Shown here one piece after another: positions 1 through 11,177 of a stretch of DNA of 64,000 nt; position 1 is the first letter of the stretch; each line of letters starts with the position of its first letter. A program made the position numbers and the translations under genes. The stretch spans positions 2,784,461 to 2,848,460 of the forward strand of contig CM069593.1 in the NCBI GenBank assembly GCA_035771175.1. Reading direction: 5' to 3'. The notes under the pieces are model-generated. The model made no database searches, was not told the DNA's origin, and saw only the letters and a program-made list of their open reading frames with translations. Source of the DNA: Paratinospora sagittata. Its lineage: Eukaryota > Streptophyta > Magnoliopsida > Ranunculales > Menispermaceae.

Positions 1-1186
1 ACCGTCGGACAACAATGTGATGGGTTAGGGGTCAATGGGTTTTCTATTTAGATTAAAAAAAAACATATATATTTATAGATAAGCCCATATACTTTTTTGT
101 CTTTATCCATGGACATCTTTAACTTTTCAAAAATTTCTTAGACCCCCCTCCCCCCCCCCCCTAGCAGACGGCCTATGCGGTTCTCCCCCAGAATGGCCTA
201 GGCGACGCCTTGGCAACACTAGTACACACACATATACATTCAACTCAACCAAGCCTTTTCTCAACTACACGAGATTGGCTACATGAATCTGCTTCTTCTA
301 CTCTGCTCTATCGTGGGCTAAATTGACATCTAAATTACAAGTAGCTATATATTTCTTAATTATTTTTGTCAATATTATTTTAGGTTTTCATCTAGGTTTG
401 TCATTATATATATAGAAGATTTATGGACTGGTGACAGTTTTTGAATCTTGTTTTCTTTGGTCTTTTGGGATTCTTTAGTTTCCATTTATTACATATGAGA
501 ATGAGCTTCATTCTTGACTAAAAAGGCTAATAACTTAACATACAAAGACCATAAGATTAGTTGAGAAAAGAGCTTAACCTCTTCACATCAGAGTATCATA
601 GTAGTATATATATGTTTAAAATGCTATCTAGGTGCTTTGGTTAGTTGAGTACTGCTGGTACTCTTGTGGCCTGTTCTCGATCTTTTCATTAATATATAAT
701 TTTGTTTCTTCTTTCAAAAAAAATGCTCTCTAGGTTAGAAGGAAAATTATCGACCTAAAAACTAAATAATAAATTTGAAAGGAGAAAAAATAGAAATATT
801 TATTGGAAAACTAGTAAAAGGAATGAGTTTGAATGCAGAATATCATCCACAGAATGACTACATTCAACAAATATGTAGCGAGTGAAGTTCGTGGAGAATC
901 AAGGGGAGAAGACCATTAGTGAAAGAAACTTAGTGTTGGAATGAAAAAGTTCAAATTGTTATATGTATATATACACACCACTATGATTAAATTTCACAGT
1001 ATGATCCATGTTAAAAATTTCTCATTATGCTTAAGTTTTGCTTGGATGACCGCTGTTGTTGTAGTAAAGAGATTATACCTATCATTGGAATCTGAACTTG
1101 TGTCTGTGTGTATATATGTGGGTGTGTGTGCATGTGTTATTTTTCTTTAGTTTATTGAATCTTAAATATATGTTATTTTGCCACAG
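1..1186. other. Noncoding, probably intron of the gene ending at 1532
   Basis: No coding exon was recognised here. The stretch is AT-rich, has a C-rich run at about 145-162 followed by a short GC-rich patch to 230, and ends in a T-rich tract with a cag acceptor at 1184-1186. It is most simply the intron, and perhaps older introns, before the exon at 1187. Short open frames around 941-1150 are low complexity with no family resemblance. Confidence 0.4.
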
Positions 1187-1532
1187 TTGCACTTTCACAG
1201 AACACCTTCAGGAGCTAAACGATACAGATTGTAGCTCATCGATGAAGGACAATCTTCTTCTAGTCTGCCGGAGCGTTGCATCAAAAGTTCTCTGTAATGC
1301 AAATCTTTTCCTTGTATCTGTTGATGTGCCAATTGCTGCCAGGCTCGATGATGCATCTGGCTTATGCTTGAGATTCAGTGGCGAGATCTTAAGCAGCTTG
1401 ATACCCTGCCTAATCACTATTACTGTTGAAGGTAAATGCTCTGAACCATTGAATATCACTGCAAAACTCAACTGTGAAGATACCATATTTGGCTTGAATC
1501 TGTTAAACAGGATTGTGACTTTTCTGAGTTGA
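1187..1532 (+). CDS. AP-3 complex subunit beta, C-terminal exon (partial gene)
   Basis: This is the last coding exon of a gene running in from the left. It opens after a pyrimidine-rich cag acceptor, with the first base completing a split codon, and ends at TGA 1530-1532. The roughly 114 residues start CTFTEHLQEL and contain NLFLVSVDVP, SGLCLRFSGEIL, TITVEGKCSEPL and FGLNLLNRIV. This pattern of hydrophobic strands fits the C-terminal appendage of the plant AP-3 beta adaptin, which takes part in coat-mediated sorting to vacuoles. The family call rests on recalled resemblance of this tail and is moderate. The beta-adaptin trunk would lie outside the window. The 3' UTR follows, and the neighbouring DUF547 gene converges on it. 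Confidence 0.55.
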
Positions 1533-2400
1533 GCCAGAAAAGCCGCCTGCCTGCAGCTGACTTTTCTAAAGTACCCTCGGGAAGAGAGTATTTGTAACTG
1601 GATTTTGCTCACCTTGTCTAAAGTTTATATTTGACAGGATAAAAAAAACTGATACGATCTATAGAGCATGATTTCACTGTATTACTTTTCATGCAATCTT
1701 TCTTTTTTTGCATGGTGTACCTTTATTAACGGAGAGATGAGTATACAATTGTACAAATGGCATGCGACCTTACTGGAATATCCAAGTATTGACATGCTTT
1801 GATACTGTAAGCTACCTTGTTCCGAACATTATCTACTGTACTGCCATGTGACTGGCAAGTTTTTATGTGGTGAGCTCCTTTGTTTATTTTTACCAATTTT
1901 CTTCTGTCACTGCTGTTGCTGTTTGGCATGAGAAGTAGGAGCTTGTACATGAGAAAATAGTTTTTGGTATTTATGATACAAAGAGAGGAAAAGAAAGGAG
2001 TTTTGTTGAAAACGAGCATGAGCATGGATGATAATGCAGGCCTTTGTTTTAATCGGAATTTTCATTCGACGTTTAAGAAAATTTGGATGAGTAAAATATG
2101 AGGGGTTGAAGAATCTATTTCTCAAGTCAAGAAAATTTTGTCAGCTGTATGAATACTCCAAATAACGAGAATTGTCTGTGCTATGTTGGTGGGCAAAAGA
2201 ACAAAAACTTCTTTCTATTATTGACGCTGTTAATTCCGTTGCAACAATGACACTCTCAAATCAAAATCAAAATCAAAGTCATTTACAATGCATTTGTGTT
2301 GTATCAATAGGCCTTTTTCCTTGGTTCATCACCTCAATCTGTGTTGTACAACACCTTAAGAAATCCATAAAACATTTATGATACTGGGCATTGTGATTGC
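1533..2400. other. Convergent intergenic region (two 3' UTRs)
   Basis: Lies between the stop of the AP-3 beta-like gene (+) and the stop of the DUF547 gene (-). It should hold both 3' UTRs and polyadenylation signals. No further gene is supported; short frames on either strand lack recognisable content. Confidence 0.5.
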
Positions 2401-5001
2401 TCAAAGCTGTAGTATGTACCGAAACTCAGATTCATAATGCTGAATTTCCACCATTTTTGAATTGGGTGATTTGTTGTCGCCATTCAAGCACTCCATCATC
2501 CTTCTCTTCAGTGTTCCTGACACTGGCAATTGGCTATATATCCATTCTACCAGAGATTCTACATTATCTGCAAAATCTTGCATGTGCCAGTAAAGAAGTT
2601 TAGGTACCATAATTTTCTTCTTGCTTGTAACTCCTACAGATGCTTCTAAATACTCTGTTTTTGCCCTTTCGAGTTCATTCACCACGTCTTCTGCAGTGTA
2701 AATCCTTAGCTGCAAGCACCAACAAACCAAAATAAATTTCCCTTTATTCTGCTCTTTCGCACATGCATGAAAAATTCAAGCGAAGGGTTTGTACTTACTG
2801 CAGGTGAAGACCAACTGCCTCTGCAAAGAGCAAATGTAACATTTGGTTCAGGATACCTGAGACTATAGGCGCGACGCAACAGCATTTCCTTTTCATCCAT
2901 GGCAACCTTTCCAATTTTCCAATTCATATATGAGAATACCAGACAAGAACATTTTTCATGTGTCAGCTTATAGCAAATTTCATATGAACTACCATGTACT
3001 TGTCTACTTACATTTTTAGAGTCATATGGATGCCTGAGAATAAAATGTTCAATTGCCAGAACATTAAGTACTATGCCGCCCACGTTCAGATCAGCCTGAA
3101 TCAGAATACTCAGTCAAATATAATTAAAGCAACATTAAGAATAGTCCACATAATATAAACAAAGGCTTTTCAATTTTATGCTTTGATGGATTAGATATCG
3201 TACCCTGTTCATCAAAGCAAGTAAATGGTCTGGTGTAGAAGGCAATCCATGCTGGAGAAATGCCTGAAAAATTCAATGAAACAACACTCTTCGTACTGTA
3301 AGTTTCTATTCTGATTAATATTTTTTTATTTGTATTACGTGTTCAATACGGAGTCTTTAGTGTTCATACATTCATTATGCAAGCATTATAGATATTGATC
3401 CAAAATGCCAACTTCTGCTTGTATGTCAAAGAACTGATGTCCACACTACAGAGTTTATGCATCAAGAACCTGCCAAAGAAAGAGGGAAAAAGAAATATCA
3501 AACAAAAGCACAGCCCTAGAACCTCCTCAACCAATGTATCTCTTCATGTAGAACTAAAAAGATACCTTAATTTTCCATTTGCTGGGAAGAAATCAGAGAG
3601 ACAAGTCATGTCTAATGAGCTTCTTGTGAACTGAATATAGTTTCTGTATTGCCCCACATTTCTCACTGTTCCGTCGAGATCAGCCAGAACGCCATAAGGA
3701 TCAAGAATTGATTTGTAATCATCGAAGTAAAACATGGGTGCCTTACAGATCAATCCAGCCTTCGATGCAAGTCCTCTTGAGTTCATGCAGGAGAAACTAG
3801 GCTTTGGTATGGTGCCCGTTACTTGGAAGTCGTTTGGTTTGGACGTTCGGTTCAATTTGAGAAATATTCCTATCAAACACCCCATCAGTTCTTCTGAGAG
3901 TCTGTTGGGCTTCTGATAAGAATTTGTTTCATGGGAAGGAATTAGTCTTGGATTTCTTCTTAGTTCATCACCTGCTCCCAAATTCAAAGTTATTATAGAA
4001 ATTGAATTGATTGTTTTCCAATTTAAGTTTGGGTTAATTAGGCTGATTTTACCATTAATAAACCTTGTGGTGGAGGACATGGATGGGAGCTCTGAGGAAG
4101 AACCCAGTGAAACTTTTCTTTCTCTCCTCCATCGTTCTGATCTTCTGCAACTTGAATTATTGCAGGAGGATCCTGGAGATTGTTCTACATCTAACAGTAG
4201 TTTTGTTTTGCTTCCAAGCTTATTTGACAAGTAGTAGAGCTTTTCTTGCTGCATTCTGTGTTGATGAAGCATATTACAATCCTCTGTTTGTTTCTTCTCC
4301 TTACTGATACACATTTTGAGCTCTTCAACTTTTGTTTCTAGGCTAATTATCTCTTCTTCTGCCATTGCTACTTCTGCAAGAAGCACCCATACCTGCACCA
4401 AAGACCCACAATTTTTTTTTTCTTTCTTTAGTTGGTACAAAACCATTAAACTCAAAAGCTATAGCTATTAGGTTAGGGTCCAACTATGTATATTAAGCAC
4501 CAATATAGATATTGATAAATCATGACAAGCAAACATGCTCGGGATGAGGTTTGAAAACATGACCTCCAGAATAACAAAGCTCTGATACCATATTTTTAAA
4601 CCATTCAACCCAAAACTGTAGCTATCAGGTAGGACTCAACTATGTCTATCAAGCGTGAATATAGACATTGACAAGAGTAGTAGAATTATGGAAGATTTAC
4701 CTGAAGTGGAAGCAGAGAAGAAAGACGAGACCCAGAAACTATGGGTTCATGTAATGCACATTGCAGAATCCTACTCAGTTTCTGCTGCTCATGTAAATCT
4801 CGTCGAAGTTTAATTACCTGAAATTAGATTGCACAAATAGAATTAAAAAAAAAAAAAAACTGATCATAATTATATGATGAAGAACGACACCACCCAGAAC
4901 AGTACAATTTCCATTGAGCTAGACTTTCGCACCTCATCCTCGAGATCTTGTCTTCTCTGTTGTTCTTTGCTTTGTTGCATCAAGAGTTCCTCGAATTTCA
5001 T
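2401..5001 (-). CDS. DUF547 protein with N-terminal leucine zipper (MIP1-type)
   Basis: Eight exons can be joined: 5001-4933, 4817-4701, 4392-3566, 3469-3370, 3263-3204, 3095-3012, 2906-2799 and 2709-2401. The frame closes exactly to 557 residues, every intron is GT..AG, and TGA is at 2403-2401. The start is the first Met after an in-frame stop. Residues 1-120 are charged with heptad-like leucines (VIKLRRDLHEQQ, IISLETKVEELK), typical of the ternary-complex-factor MIP1 leucine zipper. The middle contains RLSEELMGCLIGIF. The C-terminal half is DUF547, with KLAFWINIYNACIM, LNVLAIEHFILRHP, FALCRGSWSSPALRIYT and a conserved end near ESEFRYILQL. The biochemical role of DUF547 is not settled; the zipper suggests dimerisation or protein partners. 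Confidence 0.88.
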
Positions 5002-5524
5002 TATTCTCAGCAGTTGCAATCACTAAGGAACAAAGGTACGGCTGTAATTTGTAATAGGCCGGTTTGTAGAAAATTAAAAGAATTAAATGGTAGGTGTAGT
5101 TAATAAAAAAAAATTGAAGGAAGAGAGAAGAGAATAGTAAAAGAGAGGTGATGAAATGAAAGAGAGACAAGTTTGGAAGAACACGATCGGAATCACATGA
5201 AATGAATGAACACAGAGGTTGGAAATTAAGAAGTTGATCGGTAGCGGTGGCAATTGGAGTGATCACATTTGAATCCATTAACATGTTCATCATGTAGTTG
5301 GAGGTCAAATTTCTTGCTGGAATTAAAAACTTTATAATCTTTTGAATTTGTACAAAGGATCAGCGTTTATCAATCGACGTGCGTCGCACAATTTTATTTT
5401 GCCGAAAAACACTTTTAAATTTATTTTAAATCCTTTTTTTTTTTTTTAACTGAATCCAAAATCTTATTAGAATCATAAAAACTTGAAGTGTGCTCTGAAT
5501 CATAAAAGAGATAATTAAAGAAGA

Positions 5525-5596
5525 CGCCGTCTATGGGGATCGAACCCACGACCACGTGGTTAAAAGCCACGCGCTCTACCACTGAGCTAAGACGGC
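5525..5596 (-). tRNA. tRNA-Lys (UUU)
   Basis: Read on the minus strand, 72 nt fold as a cloverleaf. The acceptor stem GCCGTCT pairs with AGACGGC and leaves G as discriminator. The anticodon stem CGTGG/CCACG encloses loop CTTTTAA with anticodon TTT. The T arm GTGGG-TTCGATC-CCCAT contains one G-T wobble, and an A-box (TAGCTCAGTGG) and B-box (GGTTCGATCC) are present. No intron. CCA is not encoded, as expected for a nuclear gene. Confidence 0.96.
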
Positions 5597-6955
5597 TTGG
5601 ACATTAATGTGGACGCATATTTTATACTTACTTGACTTTAGGCTCAATTTAAGACATGCAAACCTAAGACCAATACTAGATTTTCAAGGAGAAGGGTTAA
5701 AAGATAAAATCTCTCATCATCAATATTACATAACTCAATTGATACCCATAAGTTAATATATGTTATGAAAAAAAAATAAAAATTAGGAAGGCTTTGGAGT
5801 TTAAAAGGGCAGCTCAGTGCATAAAACTTCTACCTATTTGAGGTCTCAATCAGGCAGTGTATTTGGGTCTATCATACATTATATTGGGTATAATATTTTT
5901 TATTTTCTTTATAAGTATTAGAAATTGCTTAATCAATAAAGATCTAAGTAGTTGCCAACTATAGCTATCTTGGTTACCTTTAATTTTTTGAATGTCGATA
6001 ATTAAAAAAATGCTCAATTGACACATTTAAATGATCAATGCTCTACCAAGTGGATCCTTAGGGATTCATGTTAGGATTAGTCATTGGTTCTTTAGAAAAA
6101 CCATTTTATGAGATTTATGTGAGATCAAATTAGGTATAAGTGGTTTATTTATACCAAATAGAAATGAATACCATATGATAGACTACGAGTGGAAAATTCT
6201 TTAGTATTAAATCAATATATTTAGGAAGAACATGTTATTTCAACTTGGTATTGTCATGAATTCTTCACTTTGCATGGGATCATATTCATCTTGAAAGTAG
6301 TTTTGCTTTTATGAATTGAAGAAGAAGAAAAAAGGTTGAAATGTTTTATGTAAAAGGCCAAAAAAGCTATAATTTTAGTTTGAGACTTTAGGGGTTTTGG
6401 TAGTTTTGCAATTTGGTGACATTAGGGGATAAAGGGATTTAAGGGTTAATATTAGGTTCAGTTCGGGTCGAATTGGGTTGGATTTAAAGAGTGTCGACCC
6501 ATGACCGAATCTGAATTGTTTAAGTTAAAATTTTTGAACTTAGCCTAACCTAAACACGTAAATCAACCCAACCTAATCTTTTGGATTGTATTTAATTAGG
6601 TCAAATTGGCTTACACCCCTAGTAGTTGTTACTTACCTAAGGAAGAGACTCAAGCTATAATAACTCATTATATTATGATTTAAATTCTTCACTGTAAAAC
6701 GAATTTTAATTTAGAGTAACTTTTTGATGTTAGAATATACCCAATAATTAATAGAAGGAAATATAGCCAGGTGTTTATACCATGTTCACTTGAAGGGCAT
6801 TTATAACTTTATTGTGCGTTTCAATAAGCAAAAAAATCACTAAGGACCTAATGCGTATAAAAACACTATGTGCTTCGTCTGTCTCATTTAGAGTATTGGA
6901 AATATTGGCTAAAAGTTGCGATAGTCAGGTACGGCAAATAAGATTGAGGCAAAAG
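5597..6955. other. Intergenic spacer between two tRNA-Lys genes
   Basis: AT-rich spacer with no recognised gene. Its one notable content is a segment near 6452-6621 resembling the end of a hAT-type non-autonomous element, listed separately. Confidence 0.5.
6452..6621. mobile_element. hAT-like non-autonomous element fragment
   Basis: Contains the repeated words GGGTTGGATT, AACCCAACC and CGGGTC typical of widespread plant hAT-derived short elements, and ends with ACACCCCTA (6613-6621), the same terminus as the better-preserved copy at 32302-32786. The left end is not identifiable and no target duplication was found, so it may be truncated. Confidence 0.35.
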
Positions 6956-7027
6956 CGCCGTCTGTGGGGATCGAACCCACGGCCACGTGGTTAAAAGCCA
7001 CGCGCTCTGCCACTGAGCTAAGACGGC
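6956..7027 (-). tRNA. tRNA-Lys (UUU), second copy
   Basis: Another 72-nt cloverleaf with the same acceptor stem (GCCGTCT/AGACGGC), anticodon loop CTTTTAA and B-box. The T stem GTGGG/CCCAC is fully Watson-Crick, unlike the copy at 5525. The two genes differ at only a few positions, in the D loop, variable region and T stem. They share a strand and sit about 1.36 kb apart, which suggests a local duplication. Confidence 0.96.
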
Positions 7028-8059
7028 ATAAGTGCTTATTATATTTATGTGTTCTAAGTTTTTAGAGTGTGCGCTTAGGGCAAAGTTTTGCCGTGCAAAT
7101 TATTTTCTTTAACAAAGTTTTTTCTTGACCCAAGCAATCGGTCGCCTAATTAGGCTACACTAGACTGCCCTATACTACTTGATCAAAGCTCAAGGTGCCC
7201 TAGTGGCCTTTTGGCGAAATGGTATATGTATGTTTTAAGTCTTGTTTGCCATATGTTGATGATAATATAAATACGGTAGGTGTATTCTTTAGATGTTTTT
7301 AGATATAAGGATATAATATTGCCTGACGACTGAGTATAAAGTCAACCCCTTCTTATATCCATTATCGAACAAAAAACAATGATCTCAGAGTATTGAGCCG
7401 CTCAATGAATTGAAAAAAAAAAAATATTTTCTCTTTTTCTTTTGGTGGAGTAAAACAAAACTATAGCAACTCAAATCATTAAACACTCGCATGAAAAAAA
7501 AAAAAAAAAAGCTTTTAATTTTGCAAATCAACTATATATATATATACCATTGCCCCTTGATAATAATAATTGAGTGACTCTATTAGTAGCTTCATGGTTT
7601 TGGTATCCGATCAAAGGCCCAATGTCCTAGACATATACATTTCATTAATTAATACCATTCTTGACCAATTATATTTGATAAAATTAATGGCACAATTTAG
7701 ATATATTTACTTGTAATTTAAAGGTTAACTTAGCTGATCTAAATGGAACAGTGTGGAAGAAGCAAATTCATATAGTTGACTTTTGTAGTTGATCATAAAA
7801 AAACTTAATTAATTAAGTTGAGTAGTAGAAATGTTACAATCCAATTAATTAGATATCTAAGTAATAATGATCCAAATTAAGTATCTAGCAGCGCTAGCAA
7901 TTATTGGATAGTGAAAAAAAATTATTTAAGAAAATAGTCATATTCTTAAGAAATTCTACATAAAATTGCCAAGTACAGAGCTCAACAGATGACTAATACA
8001 TTGAAATTGCATTCACACATGAAGAACGAACATTAGAACCGAACCAATCCGAAAGATAA
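7028..8059. other. Intergenic, AT-rich
   Basis: Separates the second tRNA-Lys from the 3' end of the C2-domain gene. It holds A and T homopolymers and short TA runs. No coding or RNA gene was recognised. Confidence 0.45.
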
Positions 8060-9753
8060 TTAACTTGGCCTTCCCTCCCTCAAGAAACTTCGTAGATGTC
8101 TGATTTTATTTTCCTCCTTGTAAGGCATGTTCTTATCACCTTCGCTCGCCTGCATATACATCATAATTATCAAATCATCACAAATGGATTAACTAATTTA
8201 AACATTATCCTCATAGATAATAGATGCAACACCATATATAATTATATATATAAAAAATTATATTAACATGCATGATCTTAATCTGTTGAATTATGTGGTC
8301 CGAATTATATAATAGTCTTATATATAGGGCTTTTGACTTGATTGTTACAATTTTTTTTAAAAAGTTTCACAATTGTCATTAGAACTAAAATATTAATCCC
8401 TTTGTCATAGTTTGACCAATTAATGTTCAGTCAACAAATAAGGTGATCACATTTTGATGTTAAAGTTGCTGACTAGGCACCACTGAGGATTTAAAAAAAA
8501 TAAAAATTTGAAGGCATTTTTTTATTATAGGTGTCTTTTAATAAAAAGGTGCCTTTAAATTTTTATTTTTTTTTAAATCATCATGGCGCCCAATCAGCAA
8601 CTTCAATATCTAAATGTGTTCATGTCATGTACTGACTGGACGTTGACTGGTCAAACTGTGACAAATGAGTCAATATTTTAATTTTAATGATATTTGTAAA
8701 ATTTTTAAAAAAATTTATGACAATGAGGTAAAAAAACCCCTTATATATATATTTAAAAAAAAAAAAAAAAAGTGATGAATATCATCGCATACCTCTAGGC
8801 TGAAAGTGACCCCAACTTTGATTTCTCCGCAGTAAGTTTTGTCACGACGAGTTACCCTATACTTGGTTGGCTGTAACTCAGCAGTTCCCTTCTCTACCCC
8901 GAAAGACACCACATCCTTCACATATATCCTTACAAATATATACAATGTATTTTCAGATATATATATATATAACCAACCACAATCAATTAAGATGATTTAG
9001 GACTTCAACTAATCTCCCCTTACATTAATTAATTGAACTATGCATTAACTTATAGATATTATTATATATTTCGTGAACAAGCTAGTACTTTTTGCTTTCA
9101 TTAATCAAAATAAATTTATATTAGTCTTACACTGATTCGCCAACAAAATCATCAGATGTGAAAGTATCTTGGTCCATGATTTCGAAGGTGAGCTTGTATT
9201 TTGGATCTTCACCTCCTGGGTACTTGGCTTTGAAAATAAAGCGTTGATTCCATACTGGATGAGTTCCTTGTTCTGCATTACATAGATTAAACAAAAGCTT
9301 GGGAGATGATTTTATGTTTTTTGTTTAATTATATTCAAGATGATATATATCACTTTGTTTTTTAATTAACATATAAGAGGAAATTCGTGCACCCTTAATT
9401 ACCTCGAGCAACTTTGCTCTTTTGCTCTTGATTTCCATAACGAATCAAAACGTAGGGATCCATCTTGCCTATCAAAAAAGGGATAAATTAATCACAAGAA
9501 GATTAAGACAATAATCATACATAATCACGACTATTAATTGGAATATTAAGTACTGCAAGTTTTAATAATATCTATCCCATTGCAAAGTAGGAGAGGTACA
9601 CGTTTTCAAGAGAAATTAAACAACTAAATAAAGTTTGAAAACATTGCAGCTAATTGAAGAAGCTAGGAATAAGAGAGAATACTTACCAAATAACTCAGTG
9701 TCTCTAATACCACAGGCATCAACAAGGAGAACTTCTAATATCCCACTCCCCAT
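8060..9753 (-). CDS. Small C2-domain protein (elicitor-responsive / 16-kDa phloem protein type)
   Basis: Five exons join as 9753-9687, 9468-9403, 9272-9131, 8928-8793 and 8149-8060, giving 166 residues with all introns GT..AG and TAA at 8062-8060. A single C2 domain fills residues 2 to about 125. It begins GSGILEVLLVDACGI, has the first calcium-binding loop region at KMDPYVLIRYG, then VWNQRFIFKA, and a second Asp-rich loop MDQDTFTSDDFVGES. It ends with TYCGEIKVGVTFSLE, followed by a basic tail. Order and length match plant proteins of the rice ERG1/ERG3 and cucurbit 16-kDa phloem protein group, which bind membranes in response to calcium. Asp residues at both loop clusters are retained, so calcium binding is plausible. 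The last intron contains a fold-back transposon. Confidence 0.88.
8327..8740. mobile_element. Fold-back (MULE-like) element in intron of the C2 gene
   Basis: The left half (8327 to about 8520) and the reverse complement of the right half (about 8550-8740) match over roughly 190 bp. Shared blocks include GTTTGACCA, AAAGTTGCTGA or AAGTTGCTGA, GATTTAAAAAAAA and AATAAAAATTT. Termini are GGGC..CCCC. Both sides carry ttatatata (8318-8326 and 8741-8749), a 9-bp duplication of the size made by Mutator-like transposases. There is no coding capacity. The duplicated word is simple AT sequence, so the duplication alone is not conclusive. Confidence 0.7.
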
Positions 9754-9895
9754 ATTTTATGTCTATCTTCAATCTAACTCTCTTCTATTAATTCCCTCTT
9801 CAAATGCAAATTATATAAGCAGATAACTTGCATAAATGTTCTTCAAAACCTGTTAATTTGTAGAAGCAATGCTCCTGCAATGAACATTGAAGGAT

Positions 9896-9902
9896 TTTTA
9901 TA
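9896..9902 (-). promoter_or_regulatory. Candidate TATA box of the C2 gene
   Basis: On the minus strand this reads TATAAAA about 145 bp upstream of the start codon at 9753, a reasonable distance for a short leader. A weaker alternative, TTATATAA, lies at about 9811-9818, nearer the start. Confidence 0.35.
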
Positions 9903-11042
9903 TGCGAAATTTGAACACGTGGGGTCTATTTCTTATTGGTTTGATCGTCGTCATATCCGGTCTGGTCAAACACCCAAAGGTTTTCTCACGTTACCCAATT
10001 AAGAACTCACACCTAGAGCTAGAGGTACGTAAACTTAATTCCACACTTTTCAAAATAACAAATTGAATTATGTGAATTGATCAGGAAGATTATAATATAA
10101 ATATTCTCGGAAGCCATCGAAAATGACCTAATATAAAAATTAATTACCTCGAACTTAGCCTGCAGTGGAAGGTCATATATGACGGTGGGTGACTCTGTCA
10201 CTGCTGGTCAGCTAGCAATTAATTAAAATCCACTTGCGTTAATCACGAGGCTCTCTAGCCTCCACCCTTAATTAGAGTTTTTCAAAGTTCAAGTTGAGAT
10301 TTAAAACTTGGGAGTAGGTATTATTAGCTAGCTAGATTATATATTAATTGACCCAACTAAACTAAAGTCTCTAACTAATCATTTTCATAAACAAACCACT
10401 TAGAATTATTTGTAAATTTACTGTCTGTGACAATAGCCTCAAATTAATGTGTCTGTATCTCAGCCGTCACAATATTTTAAATTCTTTATAATAAGAAAAA
10501 TAAACGAATAAAATTCTCATGAAAACTCAAGCATGTTATATCCCTAAGTATATTATGGGAAGTTTGTATTTTGATGTTGGTGTACCCTACCATTACTCTA
10601 TCAAATGAATTTGATGATATAAAAATAAAAATGGTGTTATAAATATTTATAATGTCAAAACTTTTTAATGATGTTGTGCCATTTTTAAAAAAAAAATTAT
10701 AACTGCCTATTATTTATTAATGCTCAACTAAAATTATATTTAACTTAAAAAGATATATATAATTATATATATATATAAAATAGTATAACTACCCATTATT
10801 TATTTTAATGACGCATGCACATTGATATGCATTCAATGCTCATAGACATAATCATTATATATATATATATATATTTGTATGTGTGTGTGTGTCTGTTTAT
10901 GTGTATTATATGCATGTGTGTGTGTATGAACATACAATATTTCATTTAATTAGTATGGCTCTTTACCTTTCTCTACTAACTCTTTGGAGCTCTTGAGGAT
11001 AGGAATTGAGTGAGAAAGAAATTAATGTTGGTCTGGCATGAG
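9903..11042. other. Intergenic with TA and TG microsatellites
   Basis: No gene recognised. A (TA)n tract at about 10856-10874 is followed by (TG)n to 10892 and scattered GTGT words to 10926. Confidence 0.45.
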
Positions 11043-11177
11043 AGATAAGAGCAAGTAAGGTTAGCCAAGGAGACTGCCTATGAACAACACATAAGGTTTC
11101 TAAGGCACATTATCTTGAAAACCCTACAAGGAAGATATAGGCAAGTCATCCTTGGCTACCAAACCAGACTCTTATCT
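11043..11177 (-). ncRNA. MIR169: MIR169 precursor hairpin
   Basis: The minus strand of 11158-11138 begins TAGCCAAGGATGACTTGCCT, the canonical plant miR169. The opposite arm (11062-11082) begins TAGCCAAGGAGACTGCCTAT on the plus strand and pairs with it over almost its full length, with only two single-base bulges. A lower stem agataagag (11043-11051) pairs perfectly with ctcttatct (11169-11177), and a loop of about 55 nt separates the arms. miR169 guides cleavage of NF-YA (HAP2) transcription-factor mRNAs and acts in drought and nutrient responses. The minus strand is preferred because it puts the canonical sequence on the 5' arm, but the plus strand would also give a miR169-like 5' arm. Confidence 0.85.

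Noticed and set aside
4934..5308. Longer minus-strand frame reaching back from DUF547 exon 1, starting MTSNYMMNML
   Set aside because: It is out of frame with the conserved MKFEELLMQQ start; the zipper frame has an upstream stop.
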